This document shows, piece after piece, positions 1 to 10,622 of a stretch of DNA of 64,000 bases. The position numbers were made by a program, and so were the translations under genes. How positions within the stretch are numbered: the stretch's first letter is position 1; every line of letters starts with the position of its first letter. The stretch is from Agriotes lineatus (taxonomy: Eukaryota; Arthropoda; Insecta; Coleoptera; Elateridae), in contig OW679202.1 in assembly GCA_940337035.1 (NCBI GenBank), positions 45,525,763-45,589,762 on the forward strand, read 5' to 3'. The notes below the pieces were generated by a model. The model saw nothing but the letters and a program-made list of their open reading frames with translations. It did no database searches and was not told the DNA's origin.

Positions 1-508
1 TATGCCACCGAGGATGTGACCTTATTGACGCAATTAGGGCGAAAATAATTGCATAACATTCCAAGATTCGTCTAGTAGTGTGATTTTAAATATTAGACCA
101 CTTGAAAAAATTTAAAGATAAAAATCGCGAAGAAAAAAATAAATTCCTAAGACATCGATTAGATTATGACGTCATTTATCATATTAGTATATCGGAAGTT
201 TATATCTTGGATTAACTCTTGGGCCTCGATTGGACGGCACTAGAGATTACGGATTCCTTCGAGTGCCATGAGAGAAATTGGAGTGAAGTTTCCAGAACCA
301 AATTCGTGTAACTGTATATACTGGATTTGTATACAGGGTGTAAACGTAAATGTCATACATAAGAAAAGGGCAATGTTAAAAAAAAGAATCAACTGTATTT
401 TTGACCAGGATAAAACATTATTATGAGTGTTTTTTAATACACCAGTACAAATATTCTGTTTATATTGACTTTTATTGGAATTTATCTTTAAAAGATTATT
501 AGTTCTAA

Positions 509-1248
509 CAAGGAGGTTATATTGTTCCAGGCCATGACACTGGGCCTATAAAGTGACCTATGGAATGGCCTACCACAATCTGGCAACATGGCTATGCCAA
601 CTTTTAACAAAAAATTACTAGTTTTGGTCACTAAATAAACAATTTGTCAGTGAATTATTCCTGTCATTGTGATGCATTTCAGTTGAATAAAATCTATAAA
701 ATCACTGCTATTTACCTCGCAGTGTGTCACTTCACCATAATATTCGATTTAAAAACAATTCCTAATGGGTAGGTATCTAATTCTCCATTGCAAGTAAATC
801 GCTACTAATTTTGACTTCATCTAAAAGAGTAATTTCTTCAAATTAACTTGCCTGGAAGCTAGTGATCTTACAGTCACCACAAGTCTCTTCATCTTATTAC
901 CTTTTATATTTGCTCTCTTAAAGTGCTTTTCACACACAACACTAGCCTTTCCAATCTGCCAGTTCTCTAAATGCAAAATGTCTTTTTATTTTTGTGTCAC
1001 CGTTCCATTAGGCGGAAACTTGAACACGCTAACATATGGAGCAACTGATGAAGCGTAAGTTGACTTGCAGCTTGGTAGGTAAAACTTCAAAGGAATTTTT
1101 GGAACTTTTATATGACCTGTCTTGTCAAAATGGTTTTTAATGTCAAATATATTTCAAACAAATAAAACTTGGTGTGTCTTGGAATGGCCTACCACACAAT
1201 CTGCCAACAGAGCCAGTGTCATGGCCTGGAACAATATAGACCGCCTTG
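509..1248 (-). mobile_element. Non-autonomous P-like DNA transposon with THAP remnant (copy 1)
   Basis: The ends form an imperfect inverted repeat of about 36 bp starting CAAGG and containing GGCCATGACACTGG; the right end is nearly the perfect complement. The element is flanked by the 7-bp direct repeat GTTCTAA (502-508 and 1249-1255), read as the target-site duplication. Just inside each end is a same-direction copy of TGGAATGGCCTACCACA, a possible transposase-binding subterminal repeat. The interior encodes a decayed THAP domain on the minus strand, the DNA-binding domain of P-element transposases. There is no catalytic domain, so the copy cannot move by itself. At 740 bp it matches the copy at 18709-19979 once the insertion in that copy is removed. 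Assignment to the P superfamily is an inference from THAP plus the CA-starting ends. Confidence 0.75.
821..1027 (-). pseudogene. THAP DNA-binding domain remnant, P-transposase type
   Basis: The minus-strand translation runs from a KFP-N-G segment through LHLENWQIGKASVVCEKHF, matching the middle and C-x2-H end of a THAP zinc finger. The conserved first tryptophan codon is a stop here (TAA) where the copy at 19022-19228 has TGG. The N-terminal cysteine pair is incomplete. THAP domains bind DNA for P-element transposases and related host proteins. Without the rest of the transposase this is a relic; it lies inside the P-like element at 509-1248. Confidence 0.6.
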
Positions 1249-1317
1249 GTTCTAAGCAAATCTATTTCATAAAATGAATAACTATTTATTAAAGTTTTGC
1301 TTTTCACTCGCTTGTAA

Positions 1318-1900
1318 TCGCGAAAAAATCGCTTTCCGGGATTTTGTCAGATCTCTACGTTTGAGGGTTTCTAGATGATGAAAAACAGGTTTTCCCAATT
1401 TGGCTGTCTGTCTGACTGTCGGTGGTATACCTCAAAAACTATTTGTTGGAGGAAGGCGATATATAGCATGCCGATTATATGTCTACCTGCCATGCAACCG
1501 AAAACATTTTCCAGAAATATATACAGGGTAAGCACCTTAAAATAATAAAATCTTGTTTAATTTTGTTTTAACTGCGAAATAAATAAAAGTAATAATTTGC
1601 ACGTAGCTTAGGATTAATCATTAGAAAAAATGAGACCGAACAGATACAGGGTACATATCATAACTGGGGGGATAGAATATTATGGCGTCTTTTTAACCCA
1701 GCAGAAACTCGTGCAATTCGAGTACGGTCGTGGTTCAGTTATTCAAATGGCTACAACCGACCGTCCCGAACGGTGGACTAGAAATTCGTTTCGAAATATT
1801 CTACTGGGAGCGCGAAGTTCGAATTCCAGAGTAAACCGTGTAAACTCCTTTACAGATTTGTTTAAATTTATTTTGTATAAGATAGCTTAATGAACTATTG
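1318..1900 (-). repeat. Interspersed repeat family R1, copy 1
   Basis: Read on the minus strand it carries the family's landmarks: a run like GGTGCTTACCCTGTATATA, a segment like CATGCCAGGTAGACATATA, the CAAATAGTTTTTGAGGTATA motif, a GACA/CAGA microsatellite, then AAACCTGTTTTTCATCATCT. The same order is found at 11160-12075, 46930-47565 (inverted), 53550-54960 and 60040-62110. No protein is recognised. The class of element is unknown; it could be a non-autonomous DNA element or the untranslated part of a retroelement. Confidence 0.6.
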
Positions 1901-1990
1901 GCATGGTAAAGAAACAACGTTGTCATGTTACATTACCACGGATATACTCGATCGTAATTTTTAACATTGTCTTTCCATTTACACCCTATA

Positions 1991-3953
1991 TATACTGCAA
2001 TGCACCACGTTGGGCGACTATATAATTATGCAGTAGCTCGACTTTGAGCTAGCCCTTACTTAAGTTCTTTTTCAAATCAATTATGTAAAATTTTACTTTT
2101 AACTAATTATTTCAATTGAGTACTCTTATCAGGTTGGTTCGCAAATCTAGTTAAATTAGTTAAATTCTATATAAATCCTTGACTACTGAATGACAATAAC
2201 TGTCAATTTGACTTCTACATTTAATCAAACCAGGTATTGACAATTATCCTTTACATTGACATATCTATTAATCAATTCACCAAAGTAAGTACTGTTTTAT
2301 GTTTATTTTCACTCTTTCTTTTATTGTTTATTATTAAAAATGCTTTTATATGAATTATTAACACAAACCTTAAAACTTATCCAGCTTTCACTGCAAATAT
2401 CCAAATACCAACAGCTCCCAACGTTCACAGCTCCCGATGTTCACAGTCTGCAACGCCTACCGCTGATTCCTCCAATAGTCATATTTGTGACGGTCCGTCA
2501 AGCTTCAAACCGCATCTAACCTGTCAATAACCCCTATTGTTCGTAGAATCCAGTCCTGCTCCCTTTATCAATGTCACCGTCACTCCAATCGATTCCTGGT
2601 AAGTTTCAGTATTATAGATGATCCCAATCTAACCTTCTTTATTCCTCAGATAGTACTCTGTATTCAGCAACACCCACAGAACCGTCCAAATCAAACAGCT
2701 AATTCCGACAACTTTCTTTTAAATGTTTGACCCGTCTACCATGCAACCACCAACGTCACCAATGAATCCTAATTATATCTTGAATGTATCAATAAATCCA
2801 AATCCGTTGAAATTCTGTAATCTTCTGTGTTATTTATTTCCAATTCACTGTATTGCACAATCTCTTCACCGATTTTATGGTTTTATTAATTCCGGGTTAG
2901 ATTTTCATATTTTCACCACGTAGATTTGTTAATAGCCCCTTTATTTTTGTATTTTACCAAACAATTATACAAAATATGGCATAATTTCAAACTTTTTATT
3001 CTCAAAATTAGTTATTTCAAAATTCGATATGCATTTTCTATGAGTATGTTTATTAACTAACTAAAACAAATTTTTATATCTCCTGTAGTTACAATTCTTC
3101 TTGCCTTCTTAAAAATACTAATATCCTATTATTACATGCTACAGTTCTTTATTATTATCGTAAGCACATTTGTCAATTGTAACCTTGGCTTGAAACTTTA
3201 CTAAAATTGAACTCAACCATCAAAATTTAATACTCAATTGCTATATAGTTATCAAACTACCTTACTCATTGTCTCAATTAATTTTCATTATTCATTTTGA
3301 AATTAACACCCAATATTATCTAAACACCTCAAATTTTGATTGTAATAATCTTCCAAATTTATCAATTTTATATTTTTATTTTGCAACTACCCTTAGTGTA
3401 TCATAACAATACATATATTAATGTGAGAAGTTATACGATAATTTCGCGAGTGACATAATGTTTTTCTTTAGCGTCATCCAAAGATGGCTTCTCAACATTA
3501 TAAGTATTTTTGGGTATAGTTATATTTATATCATATTTAGGTTCAGATTATGCCATTACCGTATAATTGTTACATTGCAAAAGTGTTTTCTTTAAATCAG
3601 TCCTTCATTCATAAGCTTTCTCTGGTGTTTACTTTCATAATTTCATTGTTTGGGAAATTTTGAAGATTGGACATCGCCTACGGTAGGCCTGTCAACGTTG
3701 TAGTTAATATCTATATCAGCTAAAATTTACTAAAATTACATTTTGTAGCGCACCTGGCCCTTCTTCTTTCTAGGAAAAATATTAAACAAATGTCTTGAGT
3801 TTTTAAAGATTCTTTAAGTTATTATTGCATGCTACAGCTCAGCAATTGACCATAGTATTATTTCAATTTGACACTTGCGTTTAAACAATAAGGAGATGCA
3901 TGACGACTGGTGATAAATGCACGGAAGCTAATGAAAGTGTACATCAGCTATAA
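1991..3953. other. AT-rich stretch, no gene recognised
   Basis: I see no splice-framed exon, transposon end or RNA gene. A short proline/threonine-rich open stretch near 2400-2920 looks a little like LINE ORF1 N-terminal sequence but has no diagnostic motif. The phrase ATGCTACAG recurs near 3138 and 3829 in similar AT-rich surroundings, too weak to call a repeat pair. Confidence 0.4.
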
Positions 3954-3968
3954 TAGGTCGTTTCGCAC

Positions 3969-4085
3969 GGTTCTAGGTAAATTGTTCGAAAACGAATTGC
4001 TCCAAATCAGTTGCTCGAAAGTCAATTACTCGAATGTGACTTTGCTCGAATAGCAAGTTCCTCGGACAGCAATTTCTCGATTATC
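3969..4085 (+). repeat. Left word-array arm of the MULE
   Basis: Eight imperfect words of 14-16 bp follow one another, each with a CTCGAA or TTCGAA core preceded by AATTG-like bases (for example ATTGTTCGAAAACG and AGTTGCTCGAAAGT). The array is the inverted partner of 8096-8236. Such periodic subterminal words are likely transposase-binding sites. Confidence 0.7.
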
Positions 4086-4395
4086 TAATGCTCGAAAAAA
4101 TAAAGTTGTGAAATAGTCTTAACTCGAATCAGTTAATATCAAATATAAAAAATTACAAATTATAACATTTATTAATAAAAAAATAGGTATAGGTATGTAT
4201 TACATTCCGATGATAATAATAAGAATAAGAAAAACCTATTTAGCATTATTTGTAATAACAACAAACCCATTATCCTGTTTATGAATACCCGTAATTAGGT
4301 ACATCCCAATGATAATCACTTTCCTGTTACAAGAACATAATACTGTCTTTGACCACTTACTACAAAAGATTTTGAAGTTTTTAGTATTGACGCAT

Positions 4396-4490
4396 TATTT
4401 AAGACCACATAAATTCGAGCACAACATTTTCGAGAAATTGCGGTTCGAGGAACGTGTATTTCGAGTCGTTCTCGAGTTTTTGCGTTACTA
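4396..4490 (-). repeat. Extra right-type word array inside the MULE
   Basis: The sequence beginning TTAAGACCACATAAATTCGA closely matches 8096-8180 in the same direction, with TTCGAG cores every 15 bp or so. It sits just before the (ATTT)n tail of the LINE. It may be the end of a second, shorter family member or a product of rearrangement. Confidence 0.6.
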
Positions 4491-4507
4491 ACACACGGCG
4501 ATTGATT

Positions 4508-4508
4508 T

Positions 4509-4547
<39 letters not shown>
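4508..4547 (-). repeat. (ATTT)n run, 3' tail of the LINE
   Basis: About ten ATTT units on the plus strand read as (TAAA)n on the minus strand, immediately beyond the 3' end of the minus-strand LINE. Short tandem 3' tails are usual for CR1/RTE/I-like LINEs and mark the true 3' terminus. Confidence 0.75.
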
Positions 4548-4548
<1 letters not shown>

Positions 4549-4722
4549 AAAAAACAGAAACAAACAGGCTTTCGCCTAATTACAAGTTTCTGAAAAATAA
4601 TAATAATAGTAGTAGACTAAACTAAACAAATAAAATCCTGAATGAGAAAGAATATTAGCATATAATCCTAAATTAGAATGAAAAAGAACCTGAAAGGATA
4701 AGGACAAAACAAAATTAGCTGT

Positions 4723-7542
4723 TTATTGAAATTTTATACTATTTAGCTGAATTCTCAGACTACGAAGGGTAATGCCAAATAATTCGATATCATTGTAATA
4801 CTGGTTTAACATTTTAACCATGTTAACAATAGGAGAATGCAAGCGAATGTTGGTACGAATGTGAGGTATGTAGAAAGCAAAAATCGGTCGCACTCCGTGA
4901 GGTGGTACCCTAATTGCAATGTGTGAAAGCAGCTGTGGACTATCAATTAGATCATTTAGTAATTTATAAGCAAATATAATAACATGGATAATTCTTCTGT
5001 GATGTAATTTACGTATATCGAAATATTCACGAATCGGTTGATAGGACTCAAAGTTAGGACTTATGCCAAATTGTTTGTAATGCAGAAATTTTAGAAATTT
5101 ATTTTGAACTTTCTCCAGACATTGTTGACCACTGTAAGTGCACGGAAACCAAACTGTACAAGCATATTCAAGACGAGATCTGATATAACAGTTGAATAAA
5201 ATAATAAATAATTTTGTATTGTTAAAAGCATAGCTATGTCTAATTATGAAACCTAAGGTTTTCATACAAATGTTTGTAATTTTATCGACATGATATCTAA
5301 AATTAAGATTGGAAGTAAAGTAAACTCCCAGATCTTTATAATTGGTAACTCTATTCAGTTTTGTATCATTCATAAGATAATTATTAGTTGTTATTGTTTT
5401 TTTGATGTATAAGTCATAACAATACATTTCGATATGTTGAAATTCAACTTATTGTTAATACTCCAACGAAAAATGTTATTTATATCACTTTGCAACTGTA
5501 GGGCTTCCGCTGCACTGTTAATAGGCTTATACAGCTTTAAATCATCTGCATAAAGAAGGCACTTAGAATGCTCAACAACGTCTGGCAAGTCATTTATAAA
5601 TAATAAAAAGAGCAATGGTCCCAAATTTGAGCCCTGTGGAACTCTCGACGTGGCATAGAAAACTGAAGAATATTGTCCTTCAAAGAACACCAAAAGTTCT
5701 CGATTGACAAGATACGAATGTAAAAATTGGAGCAAATTCAACGAGAATCCAAATTGTTCAAGTTTTTTAAGTAAAATACCATGATGAACTTTATCAAATG
5801 CTTTAGCGAAATCTGTGTATACGACATCTACTTGATTACCTAAATCAAGTTCGCTGCTAATGTCATTGACAAATTCCGCCAAGTTAGTGACTGTCGATTT
5901 TTTCTTAAGAAATCCATGCTGCATACTCGAAATCATGTTATTAACATGGTAATATATTTTATCATAAAGTATCTGTTCGAAAATCTTTGCAGGTACAGGA
6001 AGTATGGCAATCGGTCTATAATTTTTGATGTTGTGTTTATCCCCATTTTTGAAAATCGGTATGATTTTAGATCTCTTCCACGCGTTAGGAAATGTTGACT
6101 GTTTTAGTGCTAGATTAAAAATAACTAATAACGGAAATGCTAAACTATCTTGACAACCCTTAAAAATGTAACTTGGAATCCCATCAACACCACAGCTTCT
6201 AGTCGGTTTTTATAGCAGTCTTAACCTCATCCAATTTCACTAAATTGATATTCAAATATTCATTTGAGTTTACATGTAGCTGAACATCTTGTTTGTAATC
6301 TAAAAGTGAATGATCGTAGGTTGAGGAAAAATACTGTGCGAAACCTTCGGCAACGTCTTTACTTCCCAAGAGCGTTAGCTCGTCAAGAATGTAACTAGCA
6401 ACGATATCATTGTTATGTTTCTTGTTTTTAATAAAGTTCCAAAAGATGTTAGGTTGATTGTTTTGAATAATAGATTCCTCAACATTATGTACGTACGATT
6501 TGTAACTGTTTTTAATGTCACTTTTTAGCTCTGTCCTTAATCTCTTAAATTCAGATAGATAATAATGGCTACTATTTTTCTTCTTTTGGAAATATTTTTT
6601 TAGTTTAATTTTAGTAATTATATCTTTTGTAAACCACGGAGGATATTTGTGCAGACCAGTTTTAATTCTTGGTACACATTGTTGCAAAATTGATTCAATT
6701 TTCTGATTAAAAATCTCCACCGCATGATTCACATCAGTACACAACAATAAATCCTGCCAATCACATTCATTGAATAGGTTATACATTTCTAGAAAATTTG
6801 CTCTTTTAAAATTGTATTTACAAGGAAATGCGCACCATTTTTGAGGTTTTAGATCACCCGAATTTAAATGTAATGTTACCAAAAGAGCTGGATGATGGGA
6901 GTCCAAAGGAACTAACGGCGAATATTCGTTTTCAATAATTAATTTTATATTAGAAAAGACTAAATCGAGCGTTCTATTATTTCTATTTAATACATTATTG
7001 TAGGAGTTCATACCTAGTGAAGTGAAACACTCCCAAATATTTCGACAGCTATAGCTACCGCTACTAAAATCATAAGTTTTTCCGTTTACTTCAGGTAGGT
7101 TAAAATCACCTAGAATTATTAAGTTACCAGTGATGAGGAAATTATAGTTCTGCTCAATTATGTCAATATAGGAGGAGTAATTTGCATTCCTGGATTGAGG
7201 TTCAAAATAAACTGTATTGATAAAAAAGCGTTGACCTGAAAGCTGTACCTGTACCCACAACGATTCAGTATTTGATGTAAATGGCAAAAGTGTAGAGGTA
7301 AATTTCTTTTTTACTGCAATCAGTGTACCTCCCCCGCGCGATCTTCCCGTTATGGTTGCATTTCTGTCGTACCTATAAAGATTGTACCTATTATCAAGAA
7401 TTTCACTGTTGAATATATCATCTTGTAACCAAGTTTCAGTTAAGGCTATAATGCCATACGATTCCGAACTGGCATTTGAGAAAAGTGTATGTAGTTTTGT
7501 CCTCAGTCCTCTCACGTTCTGGTAGTATAAACTAATATTCAT
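4723..7542 (-). pseudogene. LINE ORF2: APE-type endonuclease + reverse transcriptase, two frameshifts
   Basis: The ATG at 7540-7542 opens an endonuclease domain with YYQNVRGLRTK, ALTETWLQ, LGDFNLPEV and DSHHPALL, the usual APE-like catalytic blocks. The frame stops at 6199. One base out of register, the reverse transcriptase continues (SCGVDGIPS, NYRPIAILPV, QHGFLKKKST, DFAKAFDKVHHG, RVPQGSNLGPLLFLLFINDL, LLYADDLKLY). A second frameshift near 5391-5427 leads into the C-terminal thumb region (DLGVYFTSNL, RSRLEYACTVWFP), which ends at 4723. Apart from two single-base frame changes the protein is collinear and of normal length (about 940 residues), so this is a fairly young insertion. It would nick DNA and copy its own RNA if intact. 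Confidence 0.85.
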
Positions 7543-7664
7543 CTAAAAATTTAATAAATTTATACCTATGTATTAAAATACGTTAATTATCTAACTAAAT
7601 TAATAAGTAACTTAACTTAAACACGTAGTAACAAACGAAAAATTCTTTCAGGCTTAATAATTCT

Positions 7665-7932
7665 TTAAGCGTTTGTAGCCAGTGTTGAGTCATCACCATT
7701 TTTTAAGATAGCCTCCAAATCGTCAGGATTGTCGATCTTAGAGAGAGTTCCATTGTGCCTAATTAGTATTAAACCATTGCGAGACCATACATTTTTATAG
7801 GAAAAGGCTGCTGCCGCTCGTTTAAATAACTCAGCTCGCTTTCTAGTTAGATCTTCCTTAATAACAATGCCACTTGACTTGAGATGTTTTGCATTGTCTA
7901 AAACCACTTGACGAACTCTTCTACTAGAAAAT
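7665..7932 (-). pseudogene. LINE ORF1 C-terminal remnant
   Basis: The open stretch reads RRVRQVVLDNAKHLKSSGI, then an EDLTRKRAELFKRA helix and KNVWSRNGLILIRHNG, ending in a stop at 7665. This is the usual C-terminus of nucleic-acid-binding ORF1 proteins of insect LINEs, with a DAK-LK-SGI-EDLT helix followed by a VW--NG strand. Upstream codons run into a stop at about 7933, where the element appears truncated. It lies 122 bp before the ORF2 start on the same strand, the normal LINE order. Function by family: coats LINE RNA. Confidence 0.7.
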
Positions 7933-7949
7933 TATATAAATATATAGAA

Positions 7950-8094
7950 ATATATAGAAGATCTTAAAAGGCTCTGTGCACTATCACGATACATTTTTCG
8001 ACTTATGGTGTGTTGTTGACCGCTGACATATTGTTTTATCCGTAATTCGTTCAAACTCTGCTCCCTCTTTAATGCCGAAATAAATTTCCAGATG
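7950..8094 (-). pseudogene. MULE transposase C-terminal fragment
   Basis: The minus-strand translation gives NIWKFISALKREQSLNELRI, then KQYVSGQQ and MYRDSAQSLL. This WKFI-ALK-EQSL plus Y-DSA-RL arrangement is what I associate with the tail of insect MULE/FLYWCH-type transposases, recognised from memory of the family. It sits exactly between the right TIR array (from 8096) and the LINE breakpoint, as expected if the LINE destroyed the upstream part of the gene. Alternative: an unrelated host-derived repeat protein. The catalytic DDE part is absent. Confidence 0.5.
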
Positions 8095-8095
8095 T

Positions 8096-8236
8096 TAAGA
8101 CCACATAAATTCGAGCAAAACATTTTCGAGACATTGCGATCCGAGGAACTTGTATTTCGAGAAAGTTACATTCGAGCAAATTGGTTGTCAAGCAATTGAT
8201 TTCGAGCAATTGCATTCAAGGAATTTGCCGGAGACG
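8096..8236 (-). repeat. Right word-array arm of the MULE
   Basis: Words of about 15 bp with TTCGAG cores (TTCGAGCAAAACATT, TTCGAGACATTGCGA, TTTCGAGAAAGTTACA and so on) run to 8236, next to the 9-bp duplication. The arm is the inverted partner of 3969-4085; the outermost 22 bases align without gaps. Confidence 0.7.
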
Positions 8237-8568
8237 GTTTCGCACTATACAGAAGGTCACCGTCACGTCAAAATATTGTTAAATGCAGCTATAATGTTAA
8301 CATTCATATTATCGGTCACCATCCACAACGGTTACCGTCACGTGCAGGGAGGATGTTTCGACGTGACGATGGCTGTCCGTTCCTGTTGAAAACTGATAAG
8401 GTGAATTACGAGTACAATCGGCAACGTTAAGTTGTAATTTCAGTTTGAATACTATATTTTTTACCTACATAATTATATCGGTCGGCGAGTTGCGTGACGC
8501 AGCATATATAGTTTAACGTTAAATCTTGAATTTGATAAAAATATAACATGATTGTTATCATATAAACC

Positions 8569-10113
8569 CAGGGCCGTAACTAGGTACAGGCCGAGTAGGC
8601 CCCCGCCAGCAGGCGCAACCGGCAAGGGGTGCCAAAATGGTACTGATAATAAATTCTTTCGTACTAATGGACATACAACAAATAATGCTAATTATAATAA
8701 TGTGAATTGCACCCAATTTGTTCGATACATTTCCTTGTGCAATTTCCAAAAGCAATGTTAGATATCTACCAGTTTATAACGGCGTTTGTTTTATAACTCT
8801 CACCTTATCAATCAAAACATTAAAAGTACTAGCTTTTCTTTATTCTAATTATAAAATTTTTTCATTTTTACAACTGAATATAATATTCAAGTGACGAGAA
8901 ACAAACTTAAATGTTTAAAAACTGTCAGAGTTAGGGTCCACTGGTTGCACATATTACACACACATTGACTGATTTGGACTCATCGCTGGTACAGTGGCCC
9001 ACTGAAACAATCTGCAGAATGCCAAAGACCGATTTTGAGAGCTTACTTGCTCCACTACTATAGCATTTTTTCGCTATAGTCACTTGCCCGCTAGAATTTG
9101 TTCAATTTAAGACACTTCTCACTACAATTTGGCAGATTTTTATTAAAAAAAGCATTATAGAAATCGGCTTGTTGCAAAGCTTATACTAGATGCCGATAGG
9201 AAAGCTTCGCGTTTTAATTATATTGATTACTACAAGACGGTGTGGCTGCGAATATATAACCTTATTCTACGTTCATATGTTACTACGCATAATAATATGT
9301 AATATTTGTTCATATTGTATTATTTATAATAAGTGGCCTTATTCTAAATAAAATATTTTTTTGCATTTATATATATATATAATCATACACCTTATTGTAC
9401 CAGTAGGTGTTAAGGTTTTTGCATTTTTAAAATTGAATTGTACATAAAAAAAAGAAAAAAGAAAATGTTTTCAACGTCTTTAATCCAGAAAGCGCTCTGC
9501 AAGAAAGCCAACTTTTGCTAGATCGATAATTGTTTAAGTCTTCAAAAGTATCTACAAAATACCTTAAATGCTGCTAATAATACTGAAACAGTATTAATGC
9601 GAATTACGTAAATTTGAAAAATTTAAAAAACCATTGCAGGTAGTGGGATTCGAACTAGCGTTCACTGATAAATGCGTATGCTTATCGTTGCGTTATAAAT
9701 GACGCAGAGGCGTATCGATTGTGGGCGAAATACGCCCGATCTTAGAGACGTAGAGACGCAGGTACACCACACGTTTATATAGGGATTTATAAAAAGTTGT
9801 ACTGACTATATAATAATATGTAGGTATTTCTTTTTATTAAAATTGTGTTTTATAAATTTCTGTTCATATTGTATTTGTGTTTTATTTTGTTATTTTAACA
9901 ACAACTAAATGTTTCTTATTAATACTTTTGAATTAAAAATGTTGGATTTATTTTTGAATGCCTAGCTGTCTCTTTTGAATACATTACATCATATATCCGT
10001 AGATAATAAATGCAGAAAGCATACAGTATTTTTGCCACATATATCGTTAGTGTACTCAAGGGCGCAAAAATATTGGCTTGCCTACAATAAAAGTTTGTCA
10101 AGTTACGGCCCTG
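8569..10113. mobile_element. Internally deleted hAT-type element
   Basis: The ends are CAGGGCCGTAACT at 8569 and its exact complement AGTTACGGCCCTG ending at 10113. The perfect 8-bp duplication TATAAACC occupies 8561-8568 and 10114-10121. CAGGG ends with 8-bp duplications are the hAT hallmark. The 1.5-kb interior is AT-rich with no recognisable transposase; only end-proximal bases remain, together with a tRNA-like segment near 9632-9712. It inserted into the outer TIR element at 3956-10620. Confidence 0.85.
9632..9712 (-). repeat. tRNA-like (SINE-type) pol III promoter segment
   Basis: On the minus strand a B-box-like GTTCGAATCCC follows an A-box-like CGCAACGATAAGC by roughly 35 bases. The T-arm does not pair, so this is not a working tRNA gene; a decayed tRNA-derived SINE or tRNA pseudogene inside the hAT element is more likely. 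Confidence 0.4.
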
Positions 10114-10622
10114 TATAAACCCAAGTTTTGTACGTTTATTGCAAAACAGACTCCTCGTTATCAAGAATAAGGGCAATCATAGCATTATAGCCTGTTAATT
10201 TTCTATGTGATTTTAGTAGGCTTTGGATTTTGTATACTTTTAAAGTGTACCAATACGTTTGTTAAACAAATGCCAATCAAATGTCATTTAGTCATTTATA
10301 AATGTCAACAGTACTATTCTTGGAACATAAGAAGTGTATTTATTGACAAATGTCTAAACTGTAATAAACATTTTAAGAATGATACTAGCCCAATTTGAAT
10401 CCCATAGAAAATTAACCGAGTGTCAGTTCATTAATTGGCCACTTGTAAATAGGAATTCCTCAAATATCAATACCTTACACATTTACCTGAAATGCCTTTT
10501 AATAAGTTGACGTGAGATTAACGTTGGCATGAAAATGGAAAGTGTGATTACAAGGCCAATTAGACGTGACGTTGACGATACGTGACGTGGCGATGACGTT
10601 CCGTATAGTGCGAATCGACCTA

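Larger units (their letters stand above)
4508..7935 (-). mobile_element. 5'-truncated CR1/Jockey-type LINE inserted in the MULE
   Basis: Reading 7935 to 4508 on the minus strand gives an ORF1 C-terminal remnant, a 120-bp spacer, a complete endonuclease plus reverse transcriptase ORF2, a short 3' region and a (TAAA)n tail. Only the 5' part of ORF1 and the 5' UTR are missing, consistent with premature end of target-primed reverse transcription. I found no convincing target-site duplication. The clade is between CR1 and Jockey by motif style (QNVRGL, AFDKVHH, PQGS, YADD) and cannot be fixed without a tree. Confidence 0.8.
3969..8236. mobile_element. Mutator-like (MULE) element with long word-array TIRs, split by a LINE
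   Basis: It is flanked by the perfect 9-bp direct repeat GTTTCGCAC (3960-3968 and 8237-8245), the duplication length typical of Mutator elements. Both ends carry inverted arrays of about 15-bp words built on a TTCGAGCAATTG core: 3969-4085 in one direction and 8096-8236 in the other. Next to the right array lies a C-terminal piece of a MULE-type transposase. The interior is occupied by a minus-strand LINE (about 4508-7935). A further right-type array at 4396-4490 suggests an internal rearrangement or two fused copies. Mutator assignment combines what is seen (9-bp repeat, long TIR) with recognition of the transposase tail. Confidence 0.65.
3956..10620. mobile_element. Outer TIR element (TA target), split by a MULE and a hAT insertion
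   Basis: The left end begins GGTCGTTTCGCAC at 3956. If the Mutator-like insertion 3969-8236 and one copy of its duplication are ignored, the sequence continues into TATACAGAAGGTCACC at 8246. The reverse complement of 10570-10620 reads GGTCGATTCGCACTATACGG and continues similarly, so the two ends form an inverted repeat of about 45-50 bp that only becomes visible across the insertion. TA lies on both sides (3954-3955 and 10621-10622). The element's own length is about 0.84 kb and no protein is visible in it, so it is non-autonomous. A TA target suggests Tc1/mariner-type or a related superfamily, but this is inference. Confidence 0.65.

Noticed and set aside
3101..3900. Possible LTR pair sharing ATGCTACAG
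   Set aside because: Similarity is limited to a few dozen AT-rich bases, with no TG...CA ends or primer-binding site.
3969..4085. CRISPR-like array of regularly spaced motifs
   Set aside because: The words are degenerate and contiguous, with no unique spacers, an inverted partner and eukaryotic transposon context.
9632..9712. Functional tRNA gene on the minus strand
   Set aside because: The T stem and acceptor stem do not pair and the spacing is irregular; kept only as a tRNA-like SINE relic.
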